Below, piece after piece: positions 16,509-24,382 of a stretch of DNA of 35,947 nucleotides; position 1 is the first letter of the stretch; the number at the start of each line of letters is the position of its first letter. A program made the translations under genes and the position numbers. Under the pieces are notes generated by a model, which saw nothing but the letters and a program-made list of their open reading frames with translations, was not told the DNA's origin and searched no databases. The stretch covers positions 1-35,947 of the forward strand of contig JAWKJY010000019.1 in NCBI GenBank assembly GCA_041393535.1. The letters are read 5' to 3'. Source of the DNA: JAWKJY01 sp041393535 (GTDB lineage Bacteria > Actinomycetota > Thermoleophilia > Gaiellales > Gaiellaceae).

Positions 16509-17377
16509 ATGCCGCCACCGAACCCGCTCGCCTCGCTACTCGCGCGCCTGCACGGCCACGTCGTCGGCGACCGCCAGGTGGTCGTCGTCGACTACCCGAC
16601 GCGCTGGCGGCGCCTCTGGGACGAGGCGCGGCCGCACCCGGAGCTCGCCGCACTGCTCGCGACGGGCCGCGAGCGCTACCGCGCCCAGCTCGAGCGCCTC
16701 GCCGAGCTCGCGCCGTTCCTGACGCGGATCCCGGCGGACGGTGCGCCGCCCGGCGAGCCCGTCTGGGTCTCGCCGTACCTGCCGGGGCTGGACGGGCTCG
16801 CGCTCTACGGGCTCGTCGCCGAGCACGCGCCGAGGCGCTACGTCGAGGTCGGCTCGGGCTCCTCGACGCGCTTCGTCCGACGCGCGATCGCCGACCACGG
16901 CCTGCCGACGCGGATCGTCTCGATCGACCCGAACCCGCGCGCCGAGATCGACGCGATCTGCGACGAGGTGCACCGCAGCCCGCTCGAGGACGTCGACCGG
17001 GGGTCTTCGCGGTCGAGCCCGGCGACGTCGTCTTCCTCGACGGCTCGCACCGCTGCCTGCCCGGCTCGGACGTGACCGTCTTCTTCCTCGAGATCCTGCC
17101 GCGCCTGCCCGCCGGGACGTTCGTCCAGGTGCACGACGTGTGCCTGCCGTTCGACTACCCGGACGACATGGTCCAGCGCGTCTACTCGGAGCACTACCTG
17201 CTCGCCGCCGACCTGCTCGCCCGCGGCTCGGCCGAGCACGTGCTCCTGCCGAACGCGCTCGTCTCGAACGACCGGGAGCTGGCGGGCGTGCTCGCGCCGG
17301 TCTGGGACGCGATCGGCGACCCGCGCGTCGTGCGCGGCGGCTCGTCCTTCTGGTTCCGGGTTCCCCCGAGGCCCTAG
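16509..17377 (+). CDS. Class I SAM-dependent methyltransferase-like protein, one frameshift
   Basis: Repaired length 289 residues. An N-terminal helical region of about 80 residues precedes a Rossmann fold: 'RYVEVGSGSSTRFVRRA' (motif I, near residue 110), 'TRIVSIDPNPRAEID' (acidic end of strand 2), then, after repair, 'GDVVFLDGSHRCLPGSD' and 'LPAGTFVQVHDVCLPFDYP'. The layout is that of Methyltransf_24-type enzymes. The frame breaks in the G run 16999-17003 (one G lost). The substrate is probably a sugar or lipid-linked glycan in this context, which is inference. Its TAG stop lies in a CTAG that also serves the opposite-strand GT4. Confidence 0.75.
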
Positions 17378-18369
17378 AGCAGGCGCCGGTACGCGGCGGC
17401 GAGGCGCTCGGTCGTCTCGGCCAGGGTCGGCACGGACGGCGCGGGCGTCGGCCGCGGCTCGCTCGCGATGCGGCGCAGGAGCGGCGGGACGTCCGTGGCG
17501 GCGCGGGCGAGCAGGACGTGCTGCGGGTAGGCGTCGCGCAGCTCGCGGTGCGCCGGGATGTCACTCGCGATCACGGGCGTCCCCTGCGCGAGCGACTCGA
17601 GCGCCGCCCGGCTCTGCACCTCGGTCTCGCTGAGGAGCACGAGCGCGGCCGCGTGGTGCTCGAGCGTCGCGACGAGCTCGCGGTCGTGGAGCTCGCCCAG
17701 CCAGGCCGCGCCCGTGCGCGTGACGAGCCGCTCCCAGCCGGCGCGCGCCTCGTCGTCCCCCTCGAGCCCGCCTGCGACGACGAGCGGCACCGAGCCGTCG
17801 GAGGCGGCGAGCACGCGCGCCTGGCCCTTGCGCGGCTCGATCCGGCCGAGCAGCAGGCCGTACGGCCCCGCGGGGACGGTGGCGGGAAGCGCGTCCCGTC
17901 CGAGCGGCGCAACCGGCTCGAGCCCGTTCGGGAGCACCTCGACCCTGGCCGGGTCGGCGCCGAGGACGTCGACGGCGAGGCTCCGCTCGTAGGCGGTCAG
18001 CGGCAGGACGAGGTCGGCGCGGGCGAGCAGCTCCCGCTTCATCCGCGCGCTCGTCATCGGGCCCGGCAGGCGCGCGGCGAGGCGCAGCGCGCGCTCCTCG
18101 GCGCCCGGCGAGACCGTCAGCACGGGCGTGAGCACGAGCGGGCAGTGGTTGCGCCGCCAGTGGCGCAGCCGGTGCCAGGCGTCGGGCTCGCTCCCGAAGA
18201 CGTGCAGCACGTCGGGCCGGACGTCCGGGGCGGCGCACTCGGCGCGCACGACGACGTGCCCGAGGGCCTCGAGCGCGGCCTGCTGGCGGGCCATCTGGAT
18301 CTCCAGGCCGCCGCCGCCGAGCAGCGGCGGGATCCCGCCCAGGAACGCGATCGTCAGCTGCTCGCCCAT
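17374..18369 (-). CDS. GT4-type glycosyltransferase
   Basis: 331 residues from ATG 18369; a longer open frame to 18588 has no support. It begins 'LTIAFLGGIPPLLGGGGLEI', a GT-B opening with glycine loop. Later come 'ADLVLPLTAYERS', 'VEVLPNGLEPVAPL', 'GLLLGRIEPRKGQA', 'LVVAGGLEGDDEA', and 'LLSETEVQSRAALESLAQG' (E-x7-E-type loop, with the first Glu in SETE). It is shorter than most GT4s (about 370), yet both domains are present. The start is favoured because a TACCGT box lies 9 nt upstream. It ends tail-to-tail with the methyltransferase, sharing CTAG. Confidence 0.87.
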   Translation of the reverse strand: MGEQLTIAFLGGIPPLLGGGGLEIQMARQQAALEALGHVVVRAECAAPDVRPDVLHVFGSEPDAWHRLRHWRRNHCPLVLTPVLTVSPGAEERALRLAARLPGPMTSARMKRELLARADLVLPLTAYERSLAVDVLGADPARVEVLPNGLEPVAPLGRDALPATVPAGPYGLLLGRIEPRKGQARVLAASDGSVPLVVAGGLEGDDEARAGWERLVTRTGAAWLGELHDRELVATLEHHAAALVLLSETEVQSRAALESLAQGTPVIASDIPAHRELRDAYPQHVLLARAATDVPPLLRRIASEPRPTPAPSVPTLAETTERLAAAYRRLL

Positions 18370-18378
18370 CGGCCCGTG

Positions 18379-18384
18379 ACGGTA
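18379..18384 (-). promoter_or_regulatory. -10 box TACCGT, leaderless start of the GT4 gene
   Basis: On the minus strand TACCGT ends 9 nt before ATG 18369. It sits in the 103-nt divergent spacer with the + box at 18416-18421. Confidence 0.55.
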
Positions 18385-18415
18385 GACGATCGCCGGGCGC
18401 TGCAGGGGCGGCGGG

Positions 18416-18421
18416 TACCAT
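18416..18421 (+). promoter_or_regulatory. -10 box TACCAT upstream of the flippase gene
   Basis: TACCAT lies 7 nt before GTG 18429, which opens a 15-codon frame that overlaps the flippase start. The flippase GTG itself is 51 nt downstream of the box. Confidence 0.5.
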
Positions 18422-18428
18422 CCGCGCG

Positions 18429-18476
18429 GTGACCGGCGAGCCCCTCCGCCCGATCGCGCCGGCCGTGGCGCCGTGA
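18429..18476 (+). CDS. Possible leaderless 15-residue leader peptide coupled to the flippase
   Basis: GTG 18429 reads VTGEPLRPIAPAVAP and stops at TGA 18474-18476, which overlaps the flippase GTG (18473) as GTGA. A box 7 nt upstream fits leaderless initiation. Alternatively this is the true flippase N-terminus, split by one lost base: the frame change has the same direction as the eight other breaks in the window. Confidence 0.35.
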   Translation: MTGEPLRPIAPAVAP

Positions 18477-20020
18477 GCGAGGCGGTCGAGGAGCCGCCGC
18501 GCACGCGCCTCGCGAGCAGCGCCGCGCTGACCGCGGCGGCGCAGATCGCGTCCATGCTGATCGGCGGCCTGCTCGCCGTCGGGATCACGCTGAAGTTCGG
18601 CGCGAACGCGCAGACCGACGGCGTCTTCGCCGCCTACGGCGTCTACGGGATCGTCCTGCTGATCGCCCAGAGCGTCCGCACGACGGTCGTCGCGCGGCTC
18701 GTCGAGGGTGAGTCCACCTTTGCCCAGCTGGACCGCTTCCTCGCCGCCGGCGTGCTCGTCTCGCTCGCGTGCGGCATCCCGTTCGCGCTCCTCGGCGGGC
18801 CCGTCGCCTCGCTCTTGACCGGCGGTCTCGGCCCGGAGGCGCGCGACACCGCGGAAACGGCGCTGCTCGTCCTCTGGCCGGGCGCGGCCGCGCAGGTCGC
18901 CGCGGCGCTCTTCGCGGCGACGCTCGGGACGCGCGGCGAGTTCGGCCTCCCCGGCCTGGCCTACGTCCTCGGCGGCGTCGCCTCGATCGTCGTCCTGCTC
19001 GTGCTGGCCGGCCCGCTCGGCGTCGACGCGGTCGCGGTCGGGGTCACCGTCGGCTCGGTCCTCGTCGCGGCGCTCCTGCTCGTCCGGCTGCTGCGCGTCG
19101 GCTACCGGCCCTCGCCCGGCCGCCTGCTCGACGCGCGGGCCGCCGGGGTCGCGGCCTGGCAGACGACGGTGGGCGCGCTCGGCTTCGTCGTCGCCCAGAT
19201 CTCCTACGTCGTCTCCGTCGCCTTCGCGGCCCGCCTCGGCGAGGGCGCCGTGACGCTCTACAGCTACGCGTTCTTCGCCACCTCGCTCGTCGTCGGGGCG
19301 ACGACGGGGCCGGTCGGGATCGTGCTCGCGGCGCCGCTCGCGCGGACCTGGGACCGCCGGCCGGCGACGCTCGAGCCGTACCTGCTCGACGTCCTGCGGG
19401 CGGCGCTCGTCCTCGTCGTCCCGGCGATCGGCCTCGCCGGCCTGATCGGCGTGCCGCTCGTCGACCTCGTGCTCGGGCGCTCGCTCGGCCCGGACGACCC
19501 GGCGACCCTGGTCGCCACGTTCCTCGCGCTCGGCGGGCTCCTGCTCTCGTCGTGCGCCGCGCCGGTGCCGACGCTCGCGGCGTTCGCGGCGGGGCGCTAT
19601 CTCACGCTGCGGGGGATCGCCGGGCTCGCGCTCGGGCTCCACGCGGCGATCAGCTACGCCGCGCTCCAGGCGGACTCACTGCCGGTCCTGGGCGCGGCGA
19701 CCTCGGCGAGCACGCTGCTCTCGCTCCTGCTCCTGCTCCTCGTCGTCTACGGCCCGCGCGGCACCGTCGCGACGCTCTGGCTGATCGCCCGCGAGGCGCT
19801 GCGCGTCGTCGCCGTCGGGACGGTCGCGTTCCTCCCCGTCGCGCTCGGCGCCTGGGCGCTCGGGGCCGCCGGGTGGCACGTCCTCGGCGCCGTGCTCGGC
19901 GTGGTCGCCTTCGCGCTGCTCGTGCGGGCCGCCCTGCCCGAGCACCGAGCGCTCGTCGCGCGCCTCGCCGAGCCGCTGACTCAGCGGCTGCGGACGAGCC
20001 GGAACATGCCGCAGGCGTAG
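18473..20020 (+). CDS. MurJ/Wzx-type lipid-linked saccharide flippase
   Basis: 515 residues, mostly hydrophobic with about 12-14 membrane helices. The opening 'LASSAALTAAAQIASMLIGG' and 'FGANAQTDGVFAAYGVYGI' are typical of the MVF/MurJ and polysaccharide flippase superfamily, as is the mid-protein 'WQTTVGALGFVVAQISYVVS'. It would move the undecaprenyl-linked repeat unit across the membrane, the step after the glycosyltransferases. MurJ itself is unlikely given the context, so a locus-specific flippase is preferred. The C-terminal 13 codons overlap the antisense end of the methyltransferase. A leader peptide or N-terminal extension may precede it. Confidence 0.87.
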   Translation: MSEAVEEPPRTRLASSAALTAAAQIASMLIGGLLAVGITLKFGANAQTDGVFAAYGVYGIVLLIAQSVRTTVVARLVEGESTFAQLDRFLAAGVLVSLACGIPFALLGGPVASLLTGGLGPEARDTAETALLVLWPGAAAQVAAALFAATLGTRGEFGLPGLAYVLGGVASIVVLLVLAGPLGVDAVAVGVTVGSVLVAALLLVRLLRVGYRPSPGRLLDARAAGVAAWQTTVGALGFVVAQISYVVSVAFAARLGEGAVTLYSYAFFATSLVVGATTGPVGIVLAAPLARTWDRRPATLEPYLLDVLRAALVLVVPAIGLAGLIGVPLVDLVLGRSLGPDDPATLVATFLALGGLLLSSCAAPVPTLAAFAAGRYLTLRGIAGLALGLHAAISYAALQADSLPVLGAATSASTLLSLLLLLLVVYGPRGTVATLWLIAREALRVVAVGTVAFLPVALGAWALGAAGWHVLGAVLGVVAFALLVRAALPEHRALVARLAEPLTQRLRTSRNMPQA

Positions 20021-20733
20021 TCCGCGCCGCGCAGCTCCTCGAGCGAGCGGTTGCGCGCGAAGCGGCCCGCGTCGTCGACCCCCGCGTGCTCGACCAGCTC
20101 GAGCTCCGGGAACATCGCGACGACGTCCACCGGGTCGTGGATCCGGTGCGCGTTGAACTCGACCCGCGGCCGGCCGACCGGGAGCGAGAAGAGGAGCTGC
20201 CCGCCGGGCGCGACCACGCGCTGGAGCTCGGCCGCCGCCTTGCGCGTCCCGTGCGGGTCGAGCGGGTCGCCGTAGCGCCCGAGCCCGATGTGCTCGGCCA
20301 CGTGCAGGCACGAGACGGAGGCGAGCGAGCGGTCCTCGAACGGCAGCGCGAGCACGCTGCCCGCGACCGACGAGAGCCGCTCGAGCTCGACCTCGAGCGG
20401 GCGGATGTCGACGAAGACGACCTCGCAGATCGCGGTCAGGAAGCCGACGAGGTCGACGCGCGAGCCGACGTCGACGTGCCGCTCGGGCGCGTGCTCGGCG
20501 ACCCGGCGCGCGGCCCAGGTGTCCTGGAAGAAGTAGTGGCCGTCGTAGGGCGAGGAGGGCAGGCGATCCCAGAGCTGCGGGTAGGCCTCGCCCCAGGCGA
20601 GGTCGGCGGCGCCGGGCAGCCGCCGGTAGGCGCGCCGCTCCCGCACGTAGCGCGCGTACGCGCCGGGCGCGCCGAGGAGCCGCCCCGGGTCGACGACGGG
20701 GACGACGAAGCGCATCAGGCGGCCGGGCCGCAT
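19981..20733 (-). CDS. SAM-dependent methyltransferase-like protein (DUF268-like)
   Basis: 250 residues from ATG 20733, overlapping the upstream stop as TGATG; ATG 20715 is an alternative start. Visible segments: 'YDGHYFFQDTWAARRV', 'HVDVGSRVDLVGFLTA' (motif I-like), 'VVFVDIRPLEVELE', 'SVSCLHVAEHIGLGRYGDPL', 'VVAPGGQLLFSLPVG' and 'FNAHRIHDPVDVVAMFPELE'. The fold is methyltransferase-like. The HVAEHIGLGRYGDPLDPHGT stretch fits what I recall of DUF268 proteins; this assignment is from memory. It is translationally coupled to the CgeB-like gene and overlaps the flippase 3' end by 40 nt. Confidence 0.75.
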   Translation of the reverse strand: MRPGRLMRFVVPVVDPGRLLGAPGAYARYVRERRAYRRLPGAADLAWGEAYPQLWDRLPSSPYDGHYFFQDTWAARRVAEHAPERHVDVGSRVDLVGFLTAICEVVFVDIRPLEVELERLSSVAGSVLALPFEDRSLASVSCLHVAEHIGLGRYGDPLDPHGTRKAAAELQRVVAPGGQLLFSLPVGRPRVEFNAHRIHDPVDVVAMFPELELVEHAGVDDAGRFARNRSLEELRGADYACGMFRLVRSR

Positions 20734-21731
20734 CAGCCCACGCCGATCCGGTCGAAGATCGCCGCGAAGCGGTGGTCGTACGTGTGCTCCGCGAGCACCC
20801 GTTGGTAGCCCGCCTGGGCGACGGCGGCCCGCTCCTCCTCGTGGTCGAGCCAGTAGCGCAGCTGCACGAGCAGGTCGTCCTCGCCCTCGTAGACGCCGAT
20901 CTCGCGGCCGGGCACGAGGTAGTCCTCGAGGTACGGCACGCGGTCGGTGAGCAGGAAGCCGCCGCAGCCGGGCACCTCGAACGTCCGGCCCTTGATCTGG
21001 CTCGGCCGGGGCTCGTGGCGGATCCCCCGCACGAGCGCGCCGAGGCGGGCGCGCAGCGAGCGGGGCGGGTCGGAGGAGTTCGACAGGTTGAGGTTGATCC
21101 GGCTGGTCGAGAACACGCGCACCATCGCGTCGTGCTCGATCTTCCCCGCGGGCCAGCCGCGGCCGAAGCACTCGACCTCGATGCCGGCCTCGCGCAGCGC
21201 GGCGATCGCCTGGGGCCGCGTCCCGTGCGGCTGGCCGACGAACGTCACCCCGTGCTCGAGCCCGGTCGCGACGCGGGCGTAGGCGTAGCGGTTGCACGCC
21301 CACTGGGAGAGGATCGCCCCCGGGTGCCCCAGCGCGGCGTAGCGCGGCAGGGCGTCGCGGTCGGTCGTCACGGCCCAGTCGAAGGCGGGCGCGTAGCGGC
21401 GCGTGAACGACTCGAAGCGCCAGTGGTCGTCGGCGAACCAGTTGACGGTGGGCGCGCCGCCCTCGCGGCGGACGGCGCGGATCGTGTCCGGGGCGATCTC
21501 CTCCTCGAAGAGGAAGAAGAAGGCGAGGTCCGGCCTCGCCTCGGCCGCGGCGGCGACGAGCTCCCGGTTCATCGCCTCGCGCCCGACCGCCCGCTCGCGC
21601 GCCATGAAGTCGAAGTGGACGAGCTCGTGGCCCATCCCGGCGAGCGCGCTCTTGAAGGTGGTCTCCTCGAAGCTCGGGCCGAGCTCGGGGCGGCCGTAGT
21701 CGTCGGCCATCGCGACGTAGAGGATCCGCAC
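20733..21731 (-). CDS. CgeB-like glycosyltransferase
   Basis: 332 residues from GTG 21731 (VRILYVAMADDYG). A TATCGT box 6 nt upstream supports this start; the frame continues open further up without support. Features are 'PDLAFFFLFEEEI', 'VNWFADDHWRFESF', 'FVGQPHGTRPQAIAALREAG', 'STSRINLNLSNSS', 'IKGRTFEVPGCGGFLLTDR' and 'RVLAEHTYDHRF'. These match the CgeB/Glyco_trans_1_2 group and are shared in part with the gene at 10743. A cytoplasmic glycosyltransferase of unknown donor is likely. Confidence 0.82.
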   Translation of the reverse strand: MRILYVAMADDYGRPELGPSFEETTFKSALAGMGHELVHFDFMARERAVGREAMNRELVAAAAEARPDLAFFFLFEEEIAPDTIRAVRREGGAPTVNWFADDHWRFESFTRRYAPAFDWAVTTDRDALPRYAALGHPGAILSQWACNRYAYARVATGLEHGVTFVGQPHGTRPQAIAALREAGIEVECFGRGWPAGKIEHDAMVRVFSTSRINLNLSNSSDPPRSLRARLGALVRGIRHEPRPSQIKGRTFEVPGCGGFLLTDRVPYLEDYLVPGREIGVYEGEDDLLVQLRYWLDHEEERAAVAQAGYQRVLAEHTYDHRFAAIFDRIGVG

Positions 21732-21737
21732 GCGCCA

Positions 21738-21743
21738 ACGATA
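21738..21743 (-). promoter_or_regulatory. -10 box TATCGT, leaderless start of the CgeB-like gene
   Basis: On the minus strand TATCGT ends 6 nt before GTG 21731, in the 67-nt divergent spacer shared with the + box at 21783-21788. Confidence 0.6.
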
Positions 21744-21782
21744 GGCGCCCGATCCGGGTGGCGCTCGGGCGACCGCGGCCTC

Positions 21783-21788
21783 TAGACT
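21783..21788 (+). promoter_or_regulatory. -10 box TAGACT before the methyltransferase-like gene
   Basis: TAGACT ends 10 nt before ATG 21799, the longest spacing of the set; the same hexamer precedes the dehydratase at 15189. No Shine-Dalgarno is seen. Confidence 0.55.
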
Positions 21789-21798
21789 CGCTCGGCCG

Positions 21799-22442
21799 AT
21801 GCCCGCCGACGTGCCACCGCTTCCGTCCGGGCTCCGTCGTCGGCTCGAGGCGATGCGCTCGAGCAGGCGCGAGCGGGCAGCTCTGCGGCGCTGGGAGGCC
21901 GGCGGACGATCGGGGCCGCCGCCCGCGATGGCGAAGCGGGCGCTGCTGGTCGAGACCGGCCGCGCGTACGGGCTCCGCTGTCTCGTCGAGACCGGGACGT
22001 ATCTCGGCGACACCGTCGAGGCGATGCGCTCGACGTTCGAGCGTGTCGTCTCGGTCGAGCTGAGCCAGCCGTTGCACGAGCGCGCCGGACGACGCTTCGC
22101 GGGCGTCGCGAACGTCACGCTGCTGCAGGGCGACAGCGGCGACGTGCTGACCGAGCTCGTGCCGACCCTGCGCGAGCCGTGCCTGTTCTGGCTCGACGGC
22201 CACTACTCCGCCGGCTTCACGGCGCTCGGCGAGCTCGAGACGCCGATCGTGAAGGAGCTCGAGGCGGTCTTCGCCTCCCCGTCCCGGGGCACGTGGTGCT
22301 GATCGACGACGCCCGGTGCTTCAGCGGCGAGAGCGGCTGGCCGAGCCTCGACGAGCTGCGCGAGCTGACGAGCCGGCTGGCCCCGACCTACGGGTACCGT
22401 CTCGAGGACGACATCGTTCGGATCACGCCTCCGCGGGCCTGA
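21799..22442 (+). CDS. Class I methyltransferase-like protein, one frameshift
   Basis: Repaired length 214 residues. Motifs: 'LRCLVETGTYLGDTVEAM' (motif I-like, near residue 60), 'VVSVELSQPLHERAGRRF', 'VTLLQGDSGDVLTEL', 'PCLFWLDGHYSAGFTALGEL', and, after repair, 'HVVLIDDARCFSGESGWPS'. The D-G-H and I-D-D-A-R segments are typical of a small SAM-methyltransferase-like group found in polysaccharide loci. The frame breaks at about 22277-22285 (C or G run, one base lost). The 3' end overlaps the annotated end of the convergent GT2 by 55 nt. Confidence 0.7.
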
Positions 22443-23368
22443 CGCTGGCCGATCACGCGGCCACCGCCTCGCCGGGGCGCAGCCGGCGGACGAGCGCGCC
22501 GGCGCCGGAGCGACAGTGCGGCGGTTGCGGCGAGCGCGGCCGCGGTGGGGCGGGCGCGCAGCGACGCGCGGTAGGCCTCGCGCGCCTCGCGGGCGCGGCC
22601 GAGCCCGAGCCGACAGCGGCCGATCCGGGTCAGGTCGTCGCTCAGCGTCCGCCGCACGAGCGCCGGGTCGCCGACCGCGTCGGCGTGCGCCTCGTGGATC
22701 CGGTGGTTCAGCTCCCAGGTCGCGAGCGCCTGCATGGACAGGTTGCCTCCATGCTTGCGCAGCCGCACGAGCAGACGCGGGTCGTAGTACAGCCGCGCGC
22801 CCGCCTCGACGGCGCGCAGCCAGAAGTCGTAGTCCTCGCCGATCCGCAGATCCTCGCGGAAGCCGCCGAGCCGTGCGTGCAGGGAGCGCCGCACGAGCGC
22901 GCTCGGGGCCGCGAAGCAGTTCGCCCGGTACAGCGCGGGCAGGAGCGTCGCGTTGTCGAGCAGGCCCTCGCCGGGCGGGCCGGGCAGGTCTCCCTCGACG
23001 ACGCCGAAGTCCCGTGCGAGCCCGAAGAGGACGTCCGCCTGCGGGTGGCGGGCGAGCGCCTCGCGCTGCCAGGCGAGCTTCTCGGGCACCCAGAGGTCGT
23101 CGGCCGGGCACTTCGCGACGAAGTCGCCCGTCGCCTCCTGGAAGCCGCGGTTGTACGCCCCGGCCGCGCCGCGGTTCGCCTGGCGCACCACGCGCACGGG
23201 CGGGCCGTACGCCTCGGCCAGCTCCGCGGTCCCGTCCGTCGAGCCGTCGTCGACGACGATCACCTCGTCGGCGGGCGAGGCCTGGGCGAGCACCGCGTCG
23301 AGGGTCTCCGCGATCCAGCGGGACGCCTGGTAGGCGGGGATCGCAACGCTGATCGTCGGGACCGACAC
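22388..23368 (-). CDS. GT2 family glycosyltransferase
   Basis: 326 residues from GTG 23368. The GT-A domain shows 'TISVAIPAYQASRWIAETLD', 'DEVIVVDDGSTDGTAELA', 'NRGAAGAYNRGFQEATGDFV', 'KCPADDLWVPEKL' (metal site), and 'IGEDYDFWLRAVEAG'. A helical C-terminal region follows ('GRCRLGLGRAREAREAYRAS', TPR-like). The last ~40 residues are Arg/Gly-rich and antisense to the methyltransferase. A +1 shift near 22505 would instead give an ending in LVRRLRPGEAVAA with stop at 22453, leaving a clean gap, so the real C-terminus is uncertain. Confidence 0.87.
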   Translation of the reverse strand: MSVPTISVAIPAYQASRWIAETLDAVLAQASPADEVIVVDDGSTDGTAELAEAYGPPVRVVRQANRGAAGAYNRGFQEATGDFVAKCPADDLWVPEKLAWQREALARHPQADVLFGLARDFGVVEGDLPGPPGEGLLDNATLLPALYRANCFAAPSALVRRSLHARLGGFREDLRIGEDYDFWLRAVEAGARLYYDPRLLVRLRKHGGNLSMQALATWELNHRIHEAHADAVGDPALVRRTLSDDLTRIGRCRLGLGRAREAREAYRASLRARPTAAALAATAALSLRRRRARPPAAPRRGGGRVIGQRQARGGVIRTMSSSRRYP

Positions 23369-23377
23369 GCGAAGCGA

Positions 23378-23387
23378 AGGATACGAT
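23378..23387. promoter_or_regulatory. Overlapping divergent -10 boxes (TATCCT minus, TACGAT plus)
   Basis: In the 27-nt spacer between divergent starts, AGGATACGAT holds TATCCT on the minus strand (23383-23378, 9 nt before GTG 23368) and TACGAT on the plus strand (23382-23387, 8 nt before GTG 23396). The two boxes share the TA step at 23382-23383. Polymerase could melt only one direction at a time. Confidence 0.6.
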
Positions 23388-23395
23388 CAGCACCC

Positions 23396-24382
23396 GTGGA
23401 CGAGCCTCGCCAGCGCTGCGCCCTCGTCACCGGCATCGGCGGGCAGGACGGCAGCTACCTCGCCGAGCTCCTGCTCGACGAGGGCGTCCGGGTCGTCGGC
23501 GTCGACCGGCCGGGGCGCGAGCGGCCGAGCGACAACCTGCGCCAGATCGCCAGCCGGATCGAGCTCGTCGACGCCGACCTCGTCGACCCGGCCTCCGTCC
23601 TCGCCTGTCTCGACCAGGTGCGGCCGCACGAGGTCTACCACCTCGCGTCGGCCTCGTTCGTCCCCGCGTCGTGGAGCGAGCCGGTCGCCGTCGCCGAGTT
23701 CGCCGCGGTGGGGACGACCGCGCTGCTCGAGGGCATCCGCGCGGTCGACCCGTCGATCCGCTTCTTCCAGGCTGCGTCCGCCGAGGTGTTCGGCCACCCG
23801 ACGGAGTGGCCCCAGACCGAGCGCACGCCGATCGCGCCCGTGACGCCGTACGGCGCGGCCAAGGCGTACTCGCTCTTCCTGACGCGGACGTACCGTCTCC
23901 GCTACGGCCTCCACGCCTCGGCCGGGATCCTCTACAACCACGAGTCGCCGCGGCGCCCGGTCGCGTTCGTGACGAGGAAGATCGCCCACGCGGCCGCCGC
24001 GATCAAGCTGGGCCTGCAGGCCGACCTCGAGCTCGGCAACCTCGACTCCCAGCGCGACTGGGCCTACGCCGGCGACGTCGTGCGGGCGATGCGGCTGATC
24101 GTCCGAGCGGACGAGCCGGGCGACTACGTCGTCGCGACGGGCGAGTGCCACTCCGTGCGGGACGTCGTCGAGCTGGCCTTCAGCAGGCTCGGGCTCGACT
24201 GGCGCGCGCACGTCCGCGTCGATCCCTCGCTCGTGCGGGGCGGCGACCCGCCGCGGCTGCTCGGCGACCCGACGCTCGCGCGCGAGCGGCTCGGCTGGCA
24301 CCCGCTCGTCTCGTTCGAGGAGCTGGTCGCGATGATGGTCGACGCCGACCTCGCCCGGCTGGCGCCGACCGCCGGCCGCTAG
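23396..24382 (+). CDS. gmd: GDP-mannose 4,6-dehydratase
   Basis: 328 residues from GTG 23396, chosen by the TACGAT box 8 nt upstream. Gmd hallmarks: 'LVTGIGGQDGSYLAELLL', 'VYHLASASFVPASW', 'QAASAEVFGHP', 'TPYGAAKAYSLFLTRTYR' (YxxxK), 'NHESPRRPVAFVTRKI' and 'NLDSQRDWAYAGDVVRAM'. It converts GDP-D-mannose to GDP-4-keto-6-deoxymannose, the substrate of the Fcl enzyme encoded 10 kb away on the other strand. The RxxR segment and length fit bacterial Gmd (about 330-370). Unusually, the active-site segment reads S-A-E rather than T-S-E. The stop shares CTAG with the convergent GT4. Confidence 0.88.
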   Translation: MDEPRQRCALVTGIGGQDGSYLAELLLDEGVRVVGVDRPGRERPSDNLRQIASRIELVDADLVDPASVLACLDQVRPHEVYHLASASFVPASWSEPVAVAEFAAVGTTALLEGIRAVDPSIRFFQAASAEVFGHPTEWPQTERTPIAPVTPYGAAKAYSLFLTRTYRLRYGLHASAGILYNHESPRRPVAFVTRKIAHAAAAIKLGLQADLELGNLDSQRDWAYAGDVVRAMRLIVRADEPGDYVVATGECHSVRDVVELAFSRLGLDWRAHVRVDPSLVRGGDPPRLLGDPTLARERLGWHPLVSFEELVAMMVDADLARLAPTAGR

